Source: Agarophyton chilense
Lineage: Eukaryota > Rhodophyta > Florideophyceae > Gracilariales > Gracilariaceae
Direction: 5' to 3'
Assembly (NCBI GenBank): GCA_030374765.1
Contig: JARGXX010000099.1
Span: forward strand, 2,604,001 to 2,668,000
DNA: 64,000 bases
The notes below the pieces were generated by a model that made no database searches, was not told the DNA's origin, and worked only from the letters and a program-made list of their open reading frames with translations. This document shows, piece after piece, positions 23,247 to 33,872 of this stretch (the stretch's first letter is position 1; each line of letters opens with the position of its first letter). Made by a program: the position numbers and the translations under genes.

Positions 23247-23769
23247 TGTAGTATAATTACGTTTAGCGCGACACCTCAGGGGTATGGGTACACGTGGGCT
23301 ATCGGGGCCGCGGTGCACATACCAAGGGGGTAGTTTTTCGCGCTGTAGTTGTACCATGTAGGTTAGGCCTTACAGTAGATCTGGGCACTGCATGTGCACC
23401 TCCCGGTGCACACGTGGACGCCTGGCGGCTTACCCTCCTGCACTTAGGCAGGGAGGTGAGCGCCCCTCCTTCCTCATGGTAAAGTCAAGCACCATCTGGA
23501 CAATTCTTGCACCGCTTCGGTTTCTACAGTCAGCCATCGCGTACCGTTCAGGTTTCTGGGTTTCCTAGCACGCGGGCGCCGACTTCCACTCACTACCAAC
23601 GTGGTACCGGTTAGCACGCCTTGCTACACTGCACCCTAGTTGTCGGTGCTACTACTCGCCTCTCAGGTTCCTCGTTCATCACCTCCTAGGTTCACCCCAT
23701 TGTGTGCGCTCCCTAGTCCCGCGCGTTACGAACTACCATTTGGTCACCGACACCGCCGGTTGTACCACA
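23247..23769 (+). repeat. Gypsy-C 3' LTR
   Basis: 523 bp, nearly identical to 15268-15788, followed by the target duplication TGAAC at 23770-23774. Confidence 0.95.
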
Positions 23770-23774
23770 TGAAC

Positions 23775-24593
23775 ACTCTTCCTTTGATAGCCCCAACTCT
23801 TGAAGTATGATTTCTTAGATGATTGAAGGATACCTTTCCTTTCGACATGTTTTCTTTGGATCGGTTGAGACAAAAAATATTTGGCTGTTGTTTTTTCTGC
23901 GACTACTCAAGTTTTCTACTATAAAAGTATATCTTTTTAAAGAAGAGTATAAAAGCTTTGTTTGAATAGATTCCCGAGTTTTTTTCAATGATAAAGATAT
24001 ATCGTTTTTATTTTTGTTTTCTTCCTTATAGCTCTAAATTAGAAAATTGAAATCTTTAATGAAGTTTAGTTACTTTTTAAGAGAACTTAAAGCTTCAAAC
24101 GAGACCAATCCGGTCTCATATGAGATCAATTTTCCGGGCTTGTAGACACTAGAGGTGCAAAGGGTCCGCAAAGTTGTGAAAATTGTAAGCGCGGACAAAT
24201 CCACCGCACATTCCAGTTCAATTTTTTTTCTGCCTGCAAGTAAATCTTTCTGTCAGAAACTGACTTCCGAATGAGGTGATCCGAAGAAATGGGAAGTGAG
24301 GCATTGTACTTAAAATAAAAGCTTTTGCAGAACAGATATAAGAGCATTTCCAAAACACAGAACAGTGAATTATTTAAACAGGTTTTCAACAAATATTCAA
24401 ATAAATTGAGCTAAACGAATTTTTACCATGGCACTCTTCACCGAAGATAAAACAAATTCATTACCAGAAACGGATATTTTTTCTTAAAAATGCTAGTCTC
24501 AAGACTGGTATGCTTTTTATTCATCATTTAATTGACTTTTGATCAAAACATAGCTGCCGTGCTAACGCTTGCTGACAAGGCAGCCAAGAAAAA
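23775..24593. other. AT-rich island 2, probably host DNA
   Basis: About 820 bp, strongly AT-rich, with poly-T runs. A Kozak-like ACCATGG at 24427-24433 opens a short frame, MALFTEDKTNSLPETDIFS, which then stops. Near the right end the plus strand from about 24537 is open up to the Gypsy-A insertion and continues in the same frame on the far side (34742-34760). The joined end reads AAVLTLADKAAKKNDEIEK and then stops, like the charged C-terminus of a real protein. This could be the last exon of a host gene split by Gypsy-A, but the stretch is short. Otherwise nothing is recognised. Confidence 0.35.
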
Positions 24594-25481
24594 TGAAGAG
24601 CAACGTCCTCCAGGGAGGTTTTTGGGGACTTAAGTTTTTTCCGGAGCCTCCGGCGTGCAACCTCGTTATGAGTAAGAGTAATCCGTTTCACGGCGATGGC
24701 CGGAACGCCGGTGATGCACCGGCGGGACCGGGTGCCATACACGTGGCCGCAGCGCTCGCGCGACACGTGGCCGAAGCGCTCACGCGACACATGGCCGCCA
24801 GATTGGCCCTTTTTGTTAGACGGACATTTAGCTATTTAGGATAGACTTTATTTATTCTATTCTACGGTGACTACAGTACTTAGGCCGCCGGCCTCGCGGC
24901 CGCCGGTCCAGTAAAGTCTCGCCAACAAGAGTGATCTTGGTCTTCCAGATCTTGGCTCTGGGTCGAACCGCCTGCACGGATATACAACTCCTTACGGAGG
25001 GATTTCCCGTGGTGCACGGCTTCCCAACCCCCTTGGACATTCAAGCAGCCTTCGTGTGTTGGGTATCTATTCCCACTTTCGTGGTTCCGCCCGTGTATAC
25101 GGTTTGCTACACCCGGCAGTGCCGGCTATTCCCGAGTCCCCTCTTGCGACTCGTGGTCAACCTCGCCCTCTTGCCTCCGTTCCCGTTTTCCTTCCCTTTT
25201 CCTCCCCTTCATTGGGCAATTCCTGCTCTTGCGGCTCGCACTGACACCTGTCGTGCTCGCCACTCTCGTGGGTTTTGCCTCCTCAGAGGATACGCAAGCA
25301 CCGCTTCGGCGGATATTCTCGGCTTCTTTCAGCCTCCCTGCGCCCGTCGCGACGGTTCGGCTCCGGTTTACACCCGGCATTGCGCGCCGATCCCTAGGAG
25401 GGCTCTACCGCGCCGGTTACCTCGTGAGAGGAAGATCCGGACGTCTTCGTAGGTTTTCCCCCTTGGGGGCATTGTCCTACA
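24594..25481 (+). repeat. Gypsy-A copy 2, 5' LTR
   Basis: 888 bp, TGAAGAGC to CCTACA. It is 24 bp longer than the other two Gypsy-A LTRs because the unit around GCGCTCGCGCGACACGTGGC is present twice in tandem near 24750-24797. This also changes the number of CACGTG-like motifs. Confidence 0.92.
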
Positions 25482-25484
25482 AAT

Positions 25485-25502
25485 TGGTCTCCCGACTTAG
25501 AA
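25485..25502 (+). other. Gypsy-A primer-binding site (tRNA-Tyr-like)
   Basis: TGGTCTCCCGACTTAGAA, three bases after the 5' LTR, identical to the Gypsy-B and Gypsy-C sites. Confidence 0.85.
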
Positions 25503-25595
25503 GTCAAGACCGCTTGTGTCCTCTCTGAGGTTGTTTTCCGTTTAACGGGTTTTCTTCGGTCTTACCGGTTTGCTTTCTATTCTTCCGTCGAGACG

Positions 25596-27470
25596 GTGTG
25601 GCCAATGCCGAGGAATCCGCCTAGCATGGAGCCTCCTGCAACACGCAGCCGTTCCCGCCAAATCGTTGATGCCAGGGGCACTAATGTTCCACAGGCCCTG
25701 GCTCCAACACCGGCTTCCCGGGAGATACCGGTCACCGGCACTGAAGACCTGCAGCCCGATTCCGGGTTAACGACCGTCGCAAGGGTGGTTTCTCCGCCTC
25801 CGCGGTTGGTCGACCAAGCGCGGATTGTACGCTTGGAAGAGCAGCTCCGCTCCCTGCGGGCTGCTCACAATACCCTCTCGAGGGAATTCACCTCTTTGCG
25901 AGGAAGCCTCGCTAACCCCCCTACGAGTGAGTTAGCCGAGGATATCCGCGTATTGCGGTCGGACGTCAATACACTACTCGAATGTTTTGGCGCTCCGTTT
26001 TCCTTCGCAGAAGGTCTGGAGAATCGCTTCGAGCGTCTCCGAAGCCGACTTGAGTCGGTCGAGAGAACGTTAACCTCGCCCGCGAACGCGGCTAGACCGG
26101 TTGTCTCTCATCGAGAGACCCAGTCGCGGAACCGGAAGAGCCGGAAGAAGCGGGATTCTAACCGTAAGCACGGACCCCCGTCCGACTCATCATCTGAGTC
26201 GGACGGTAAACCGAGTGACTCGGAGAGTTCCGATTCGTCGGTGAGCGATGACCCACAGGATCGTTATGGGCGCTCTTCCCGCTCAAAGCGGTCCTCTGCG
26301 ACCTACAGGGCCATCCGGTCGCGCCCCAAGGGTGGGCGACATCCGGGCCTCAAACCCTTGAAGCCCACCAACCCTCTGTACAGGACACTCCTGTCCTACC
26401 GGTATTACCGGCTAGAAGATTCCTCTTTAGGTTCAGGTCGGACACCGCGTGACACGGGTAAAGTAAAAGACTGCATCAAGCGGATGCAGCTTTCACTTCG
26501 TAACCAGTCCTTTACTGGGGATGATCCAATTCTGGTCTTGGATTTCCTAGACCGCTTTGTAGCGGAAGCCGATATACTCGGAATGAACGAAGGACAAGCC
26601 TACGTGGCGCTACCCTACTTTCTACGGGGTGTCGCTGAAGATCAGTTTTTGTCGGTTCGGGGCTCGTCGCGAGCCTCCGAAGGAGGTGTGACCTGCTGGC
26701 ACGAGGCCGTGCAGTACCTCCTGCGTTCTTACGCAACCAACTCCGCGATACAAGCGGCAATACTCGCTTTGCCAGACACTCGACAACGCTCCGGCGAGCT
26801 CGAGACCGATTACTCGGTACGCCTGAGTAAGGCTTTCCACCGTGATGGTAATGTATACCCCGCTGGGGAACGCTGTACGATGTTCATTGATGGCTTGGAT
26901 CCAGCCATCAAGACTCTTGTCGCCCGTTACAGGGAACAAGAGCCGAAGGTGACCTACCTTGAACTCGTACAGTTTGCCCGTGCAGAGGGAGATGCACTAC
27001 GTGCACGCAATCCGGGAACCCGGTCGAAGGCCGCTAAAGCATTGCTGCTTGAGTCAGACTCTTCTTCACCGTCATTTGCGACGGATGGCATCCCCAAACA
27101 GGGTTATGACAATATGAATGTCATCTATCACGATGGTTTATCTATTCCGACAACGGAATTACCGTCTACGGCGGATGGCTCGGTTGACTCAACTGCAAGG
27201 GACACGGAGAACGGGCAGGTCCTTTATCTTAATGAGCGCCGCACTCCGGCCCCCCGTGTGCCGTACTCGAACGGAATGACACGAAGTCAGCGCCCTGGAT
27301 GGGTTGGAAACCGGGAACCCGGAAGATACACCGATGCTCGGAATGCCGCACCGCGAAACGCGGGAGTGACGTTGGTGTGCCATTTGTGCTACGAGCGCGG
27401 GCACACCTCCCCGCAATGCCTTTTATCGCTACGAGATACGGCGCGAGTGGTGGATAATTACGAGCCCTCT
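25596..27470 (+). pseudogene. Gypsy-A gag region
   Basis: Opens with MWPMPRNPPSMEPPATR at 25596. A helical segment at about 25820-26070 (VRLEEQLRSLRAAHNTLSRE) looks like a coiled coil. It is followed by a basic and serine/aspartate-rich stretch near 26120-26260 and a capsid-like part near 26460-26960 (NQSFTGDDPILVLDFLDRFV, RGSSRASEGGVTCWHEAV). The CCHC knuckle CHLCYERGHTSPQC lies near 27379-27420. This gag is the best-kept of the Gypsy families here and is useful for reading the others. Confidence 0.85.
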
Positions 27471-27756
27471 CCCTGTAGGAGAAGGGCTCCGTGCCACTCA
27501 CGTCATATCTCCGCGCGAAGACGGACTTCCCCAACGCATTGGCTCACACTCCGAATTCTCGGTACAAACCGGCTCAGCTGGCACGCGCCGCACCTGCGCC
27601 AAACCACGCTGGTGGATCTCAACCCGCTCCTGCGGTAGTTACCGTGCAACGGAATCATGCACTCGTTGCCGAGGAAGTCGGGCCTTCGCCCGACCAGGAC
27701 CCTGTACAGGGAAAAGAATAGAGGGAGTCTCCCCTTCGGGAGAGGCGTCCTCAGAG

Positions 27757-28260
27757 TTGAGGCTGACGACGCCCGAGGCGCCGATGCCTCGCTCCTCGGT
27801 GAAAATCCTGACAAGGAAGGACACCGCAGACGCGGACTCTAAACACCTCGGTGTGTTGCGTCGACCGTGGATATGGATTAGAAATAACCGGATCCCGGAT
27901 AGAGTCTTGGTAATGGCCAAGCGTAACTACAAGGTTTACGCTGACCTTGGTCTGCACACGCAGTTTATGGTGAGACATCTCACTGTCCTGGATACAGGTG
28001 TTGGGCCGAACTTTATTGTGAAATCGGTTTTACCCCCGCCATTGCGGTCACTCATCCGTTCTGAGACGGTACCCGACGTGTCGGACGCCAATAACAACCT
28101 GTTGAAAACGGTTGGTGTGATCGACCTGGTCGTCAGGCTAGGGCGGATGGTGGTTAAACTAACATTTATTGTGTGCCGCTCGCTGGCCGCGCCAGTTATA
28201 CTGGGATGTGACTACTGCGACAGGTTTGTCGACGCCATCCGCCCACGCCTTAAGCAGGTG
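27757..28260 (+). pseudogene. Gypsy-A retropepsin-type protease region
   Basis: The active-site motif is LTVLDTGVGPNF near 27979-28014, and PVILGCDYCDRFVDAIRP lies near 28192-28245. The region matches Gypsy-B 5930-6350 closely. It would process the polyprotein. Confidence 0.85.
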
Positions 28261-28849
28261 GAACTTGAGGACGGATCGACCGTCCCCATTGTTCGTCAAC
28301 CGCTGAAGCGGGCATCGAGGAAACCCGTTCCTCTACCTGCTGCGCAGGAACCCACACCGGCGAACCGGGATTCTACGAAGCTACGCGTTGCCTCGTCAGT
28401 AATCATACCCCCGGAGAGCCAGGTTATGGTTTCAGTCAATTCCCGTCAACACGGTCTTCGGGTTGTTCAGCCCTCGCCCTCGTTGTACGAGAAATTTCAG
28501 TTAACCGTTGCGAACGGAATCGTGCAAGTCACGCCGAATTCCCCTTTCAGGGTGTTGGTTGCCAATCTGGGAAAGGCTCCCCAGACGCTGGCAAAGAACC
28601 AAGTCATTGGGTCTGTGACGCCGCACCCGCTCGCGATGCTCCCTACAAAGGTGACGGCTGCCGAAGTACTCGGAATAACTCCCTCTACCGAGGATGGTCT
28701 CCCGGTATCCGGTGCAGAAACCTCCGGGGAGGCACAGCAGTTGGCGCTCGATAAAACCGTCAAGACGGATGCATTTCCGACCTCGTCGGTTCCCACACCT
28801 GACACCAGGGCACAGCTTACGAGCTACGATAAGATAGACCCGATCAAGG

Positions 28850-30270
28850 CCCTCGAGGACCTGGACCTGAGTCATGTACCGGTCTCACACCGGGAGCGCT
28901 TACGCGGAATGCTACGCGATTTTACCACAATCTGGACGGCTCACTGGCTGAGATCAATACAACCGGACATCGGATAGACTTGCTACCGGACGCACGTCCG
29001 GTTGCACAACCCCCTTACAGGGCGGGACCGAAGGCTCGGGAGGAGGAAGAATTTCAGTTGGACAAGATGCTCCGTGCTGGAGTCATCGAGCCCGCCCAAT
29101 CTCCTTGGGCTTCACCGGTGGTGCTGGCCCTCAAGGCTGACGGCACGTGGCGGTTTTGCGTTGACTACCGCTGCCTCAATGCCGTCACCGTGAGGGACAC
29201 CTACCCGATTCCGCGCATGGACGAGTGTACAGACTCGCTCGGGGACGCTACCGTGTTTACGGCTCTGGATGCTAACTGGGGCTACTGGCAAGTCCCAGTC
29301 CGGGGAGAGGACCGAGACAAAACCGCGTTTGTTTGCCACTCGGGTTCCTACCGCTTCAAGCGGATGCCGTTTGGTTTAACCAATGCACCGGCCACCTTTC
29401 AAAGGGCAATAGACATACTGATGTCGCGTTTCAAGTGGCGCACGTGCCTTGTCTACTTGGGCGACATCATTGTCTTTTCCAGAAACCTGGACGATCACCT
29501 GACCCACGTGCGGGACGTGATGACCGTACTGCGAGAAGCAGGAATAACCCTCAAGTTGAGGAAGTGCGAGTTCTTCACCAACACGGTGAAGTATCTCGGG
29601 CACGTCATCCGTCCAGGACGGTTAATGATCGAACAAGTTCGTATCAAGTCCCTCTGCGAGGCGAAGGAGCCCCGTACTCAAACGGAGCTCCGATCCTTTT
29701 TAGGTCTGGTCAACGTCTATCGACGGTTTATAGCGAGTTTCTCGGATATCGCCGCTCCGCTAAACGCGCTACTGCGGAAGGGCCAGCCACCGAAGCTTGC
29801 GCCATTTACCACCGATCAGTCGGAATCTTTTCGCTCCTTGATTAAGGCAGTTACGACAGCTCCCATCCTATCCTTGCCCAAACCTGGGCTTCCCTACTCC
29901 ATCGACACCGACGCCAGCGACCACCAGGTGGGTTGCGCACTGTTCCAAACCACCCCCGAGGGGGACCGCAAACCAATCCGCTATTGGTCCCGCACGCTGA
30001 ACGTCCACGAGCGCAACTACTCGGTCTCCGAGAAGGAGTGCCTCGCAGTGGTCTGGGCGCTATCCATTCTGCGCCCATACCTCATGGGCGTTCATTTCAC
30101 CGTGTAAACGGACCATTCCTCGTTGAGGTGGCTGCTGAACATCGCAGATCCTTCTGGCCGCTTAATGCGGTGGCGCCTCCGCCTGGCAAAATTCGACTTC
30201 ATGGTCGTCTACAAAAAGGGTGTCCAGAACACCCAGGCAGACGCCCTCTCTCGATTACCTACGACAGGTG
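28850..30270 (+). pseudogene. Gypsy-A reverse transcriptase and RNase H region
   Basis: RAGPKAREEEEFQLDKML, GVIEPAQSPWASPVVL, WRFCVDYR, the FTALDAN-GYWQVP block, MPFGLTNAPATFQRAIDIL, LVNVYRRFIASFSDIAAPLN, DTDASDHQVGCALF and SEKECLAVVWAL appear in order. A C-terminal RNase H part ends near 30265 (NTQADALSRL). These are clear Ty3/Gypsy signatures. The region is part of a broken gag-pol. Confidence 0.88.
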
Positions 30271-31505
30271 AAGCACTTGCCGACCCGGAGGTCGACGAGA
30301 TCCCGTGCTTTACCTCCTTGGAAGGGGAAACACCGACGGAGTCGGATTGGCCCGAAACCGGGGAAGACACCATGGAAATGGATGAGCTACTCGCAGCGCG
30401 CGAGAATGAAACACCCGTACCCGTGGCACCATGGCTTAGAAGCCCCGCCGTGGTACCGCACCTCTCACGGGGTCTCTCCGATATACCGACTTTATCGGAA
30501 CCACCGGCAATGCCGGAAACACCTGGCCCTCGCGGCCAGCTACCCTTATAGGCGCCGCGCAGCGGTGTTTTTACCCGCCATGCGGTTAGCCCACCATCAC
30601 CCGTCGCTCCGTCTAAGGAGGGGGACGGGACCCGCTCAATCGCAGAAGCATCCCCGTCGCAACGGAAGTTTAACCGGACACCCCGGGCAAGGCTCCCGAG
30701 CGGGCATCCGGCATCGTCGCCGGACGTTACTCCGCTCCCGCGGGATGCGGCGGTCAATCCGACCGCCACGCAACCCCGAAAGGGGAACCGAGGCGCTCGA
30801 AGACCCGAAGCCAGGAAGCGAGACCCTACGGACGCTCCGCATCGCGTGGAAGCAACTAAGGGCTCCTCTCACATTCGCGGTCGCACACCGAGCGTTTCGG
30901 TCGATACCGGTACTCCGGCGGGCGCTGCGCAAGCAGGTCTAGCGAGCCACTCCGTTGAGAACGGTACGAACCCCATAGGGGAAAAGGGGCGCAACCACAA
31001 GTCGAAAACCGCCTCCCTTGCCGAACAATCGGAGCCAACCGTCCGCAACGGCCCGACCACCCGTCCTCAAGGTCACGTGACCCGGGCGGGAGATCTGACC
31101 AATGGGCACCCGGCATCCCGGTCATTGGCTGACCGTCACCCCGCGGAGGCGGATCGCCGGGACGGTGAACCACTCACCGCCCACGGCGCACCGCACAGCG
31201 GAAACTGCCCACCAATGGGAACGCTGCATGCCGCAACATAAGCGGAGGCCTCCGGCGAACCGTCACCAAGACGAAAGGACCCCCGCAAACTCGCGGTAAG
31301 GGCGGACTTCAGGGAAGCCCCTACCGCCCAGCGGAAAAACTACCCGGCCGCGCCGGCAACTTCCGCGAAGCAGTGCGGCAGCCCCGGCAACCCGGCAACA
31401 ACTGCAGAGCGGAATGACAGACCGGGTGACCCGGAACAGGTGACGACGAGCCCAGCACCACACGGCGCTGAGGCTCGGGGCACCACCACCCGGCAAGGCC
31501 GGCAA
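30271..31505 (+). other. Gypsy-A linker-like stretch before the chromodomain
   Basis: About 1.2 kb of GC-rich, proline- and arginine-rich text with no domain I recognise. It resembles in composition the disordered linkers that precede the chromodomain in Gypsy-B and Gypsy-C. Confidence 0.45.
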
Positions 31506-31720
31506 GTTTACGTGCAGGAGTACGTCCTCGACCGAATCGTCGGACATAGCTACGATGGGCACGGGGTGCTCCAGTAACGGACCTGCTGGTACGGATACGG
31601 GCCGGAGTGGGACACCCCGGAGCCCATCGAGCACCTTCCGCGCTCTGCGGTAATGCGATACCACCGCCTTGCGGGGACCGCACTCCCAGCCACGCTGGTA
31701 AACGCCCAAGAGGGATAAAC
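31506..31720 (+). pseudogene. Gypsy-A chromodomain region
   Basis: The plus strand reads QVYVQEYVLDRIVGHSYDG and later DTPEPIEHLPRSAVMRYHRL, matching the Gypsy-B chromodomain and tail (VIDRIV, TVEPIEHLPRSKVLSYHRR). It marks the C-terminal end of pol. The 330 bp up to the antisense frame hold a short purine-rich patch near 31935-31985 and nothing else recognised. Confidence 0.75.
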
Positions 31721-32050
31721 CGTGAACACGGAATGGAATGGCTGATGGCGCCACGCGCCATCTCCGTCCATGCCCCAACGCGGGGAAGGAAGCAACCGCT
31801 CACGCTATCCCAACGTCGTTGGTGGTCGTGCCAGTTACCTGGTCCGCGCGCGAAGCGCCCACCGCTAAACACGGAACTCCCAGCTAGGCTGGTTCCCTGC
31901 AACGCCGGAACCCCGGTTGAAGGCCGGTACCCCGGAAAGAAAGAAGTGGACTTGGGAAAGGGCGTCGGAAAGGCGACCCTCTTCTTTTATTTCTCACTAC
32001 TGGCAAGGGCGCCCTAGGGGCGCCGCCCTACATTCTACCGGAAGCTCCGG

Positions 32051-33826
32051 TCATTCCTTCGCACAAGGTGGACCCCTGCCCACGCGGTTGGCTAAGGCAT
32101 CCCGCATGGCGGCCACATCACCCGAGATCTCGGAAGGGCGAAGCCCCACCTCCCGAAGGAAGCGCGCGATGACCTCGCCCCGCTCCGCGCCAGCGGCAGT
32201 TGCGGGCGGGCCCGCCACCGATGGAGTCGGATAGGAATCCGTTCGCACGGCATCAGCAGCCCTGGATGGAGCCGCACCACCGTATTCAACGGACTCCTCA
32301 CCGGCCTCGCCGGACTCGTCATCCTCCATCGGAGCGTAACCCGGATCCTCCGGTTCGTTGTCCATCATCGGGTCACCATCCGCATCGTCGCGGTAATAGT
32401 CGCTCGAGTCGACATATCCTCGCGGGTTGTCGGCCGGGACTTCACGCGGCGCATGCCGGTTGGCTTCCGCTTCCTCGCAGCTGATCTCGTGGTAATCCCA
32501 GGGGTCGAAGTAAACGAAATCCCCCGCTAGCGCGGTATTCCTCCCGAATCCGGGGCCAGACCCGCGACGCGGTTGAGTGCGTTGGGAGTTCTCCAGCGGG
32601 ACCTCATCCCACTGGACCCCCTCCACAAAATCGAGGAGGCCCAGCATCTCTTCTTCGTTCGCCTCGCCCCCGAGGGGGATGCGCATGTCCAAACGGCGGA
32701 TCGCAGCCCACACACGCGGTGGCACGTACCACAATCGGTATTGGTCGTACGCCTCAGCGAGGATAAAAGCCGCGGTGCGGACGGGCCATTCGCTTACCAC
32801 GACGGACCACCACCCCGACTGGGGATCGTTCAAGAACGACGACCCTACATAGGTGAAGACTGGGGGCAGCTCAATGAAGCAACCCCAGCACGCCTCCAAG
32901 GAGGACCACCAGTCTGGGAGACTGACGTACCGACCACGTCGTTGAGCAGGCGCGATGCGCTCAATCTCCGTGTTCTGGTACGGTACGAAATACCCGGTCC
33001 GGGCCCGCCAACGCCGCTCATCGCGGATGAAATTCTGGAGGAAGTTCGAGCGCGACTGCCGCGGTTGGTAGCGGAACTCTGCCCGAAGAATCGGTCGTGC
33101 CCAGCATAGGGCTTCTTGCCGAGCGATCGGTGTGCCCCTCCAAGCAAGGGTTTCCAACCCGTTAAGACGGTCACAGTACGACATTTCCCCGCGAGTGCGG
33201 TAAAGGTGGACGTCGAATTCGACCTCTGGCGGTATCGGGAACTCAAAAGGCGCCCGGTGGTGCCTGAGATAAGCGATCCACACAAGCGCGGCTTGAACCT
33301 CCGCAGAGGATTCACCGCGTCGGCGGAGTATGTGGTGTACCGGGATGGCGATACGATTACGCCAATCCCAGGACATGGTCACCACGCCGGGAAGGTCGCC
33401 CGGGAGGATCTCCGAATTATCGGTGTAGGATTGGATCAAATCCTCGTCGCGGACAGCCAATGGGTGAAACCAAGGCGCATACCGCAACCTCGCGGAGCCA
33501 TGCCGAGTTCTCGGATTTGCACTCACAAGGGCGTCGTAGGTCGGCCACTGCGGTGGGTCCGCCTGTCCGCGAAAGCGGGCGCCAATACGGCGGTCTTCGT
33601 ACGCGAGGTTGGTAACATCCCCAGGGTGGGGCGCGGACCGGAAGCCGGTGGAACCGCCAAGGGCGGGAGTCGCGGATGTGTTATGACGGTCGGGGTTGGA
33701 CATGGTGCGTGTTGGTGGGCTGCGGTTGGAATCGGATGCGAAGAGCTTGCGTGGGATCCTTGGTGAAGGTGTGTTGGTTTCCGGAGACCCGGTGTCGGAC
33801 GCGCTCTTATCACGACGAGCTGCCAT
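32051..33826 (-). CDS. Gypsy-A antisense accessory protein, 591 residues, unknown family
   Basis: A single minus-strand frame that looks whole. It is opposite to gag-pol and fills the space between pol and the 3' LTR. The ATG at 33824-33826 was chosen because copy 1 has its start at the equivalent place; the frame stays open a further 80 codons into the LTR. Residues 1-110 are Ser/Pro/Arg-rich and probably disordered. Residues 115-415 form a conserved core rich in W, Y, R and P (APWFHPLAVRDEDLI, RPILRAEFRY, RYVSLPDWWSSLE, GCFIELPP, LWYVPPRVW). Residues 430-520 are strongly acidic. A short helix at 550-585 ends DVAAMRDALA. No membrane segment, signal or known catalytic motif is seen. Gypsy-B carries a diverged homologue in the same slot. 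Function is unknown; a regulator of sense transcription, a chaperone or a targeting factor are guesses. Confidence 0.75.
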   Translation of the reverse strand: MAARRDKSASDTGSPETNTPSPRIPRKLFASDSNRSPPTRTMSNPDRHNTSATPALGGSTGFRSAPHPGDVTNLAYEDRRIGARFRGQADPPQWPTYDALVSANPRTRHGSARLRYAPWFHPLAVRDEDLIQSYTDNSEILPGDLPGVVTMSWDWRNRIAIPVHHILRRRGESSAEVQAALVWIAYLRHHRAPFEFPIPPEVEFDVHLYRTRGEMSYCDRLNGLETLAWRGTPIARQEALCWARPILRAEFRYQPRQSRSNFLQNFIRDERRWRARTGYFVPYQNTEIERIAPAQRRGRYVSLPDWWSSLEACWGCFIELPPVFTYVGSSFLNDPQSGWWSVVVSEWPVRTAAFILAEAYDQYRLWYVPPRVWAAIRRLDMRIPLGGEANEEEMLGLLDFVEGVQWDEVPLENSQRTQPRRGSGPGFGRNTALAGDFVYFDPWDYHEISCEEAEANRHAPREVPADNPRGYVDSSDYYRDDADGDPMMDNEPEDPGYAPMEDDESGEAGEESVEYGGAAPSRAADAVRTDSYPTPSVAGPPATAAGAERGEVIARFLREVGLRPSEISGDVAAMRDALANRVGRGPPCAKE

Positions 33827-33858
33827 GCCGACTTCCTCTTCGAGGTGTTCGCCCTGTC

Positions 33859-33872
33859 TTAAGGGGGGGATA
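33859..33872 (+). other. Gypsy-A polypurine tract
   Basis: TTAAGGGGGGGATA directly precedes the 3' LTR. The same tract precedes the LTR of copy 1 at 1089-1102. Confidence 0.8.

Larger units (their letters stand above)
15268..23769 (+). mobile_element. Gypsy-C element (Ty3/Gypsy with chromodomain)
   Basis: Bounded by 521-bp and 523-bp LTRs and by the 5-bp target duplication TGAAC (15263-15267 and 23770-23774), so both ends are exact. Parts on the plus strand: primer site, gag, reverse transcriptase, RNase H, integrase and chromodomain. A purine-rich tract, a tandem-repeat block, a polypurine tract and the 3' LTR follow. The reading frames are well kept, with about two or three breaks in all. 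The LTRs differ at only a handful of positions by eye, so the insertion is fairly young. It sits in AT-rich host-like DNA. Confidence 0.95.
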
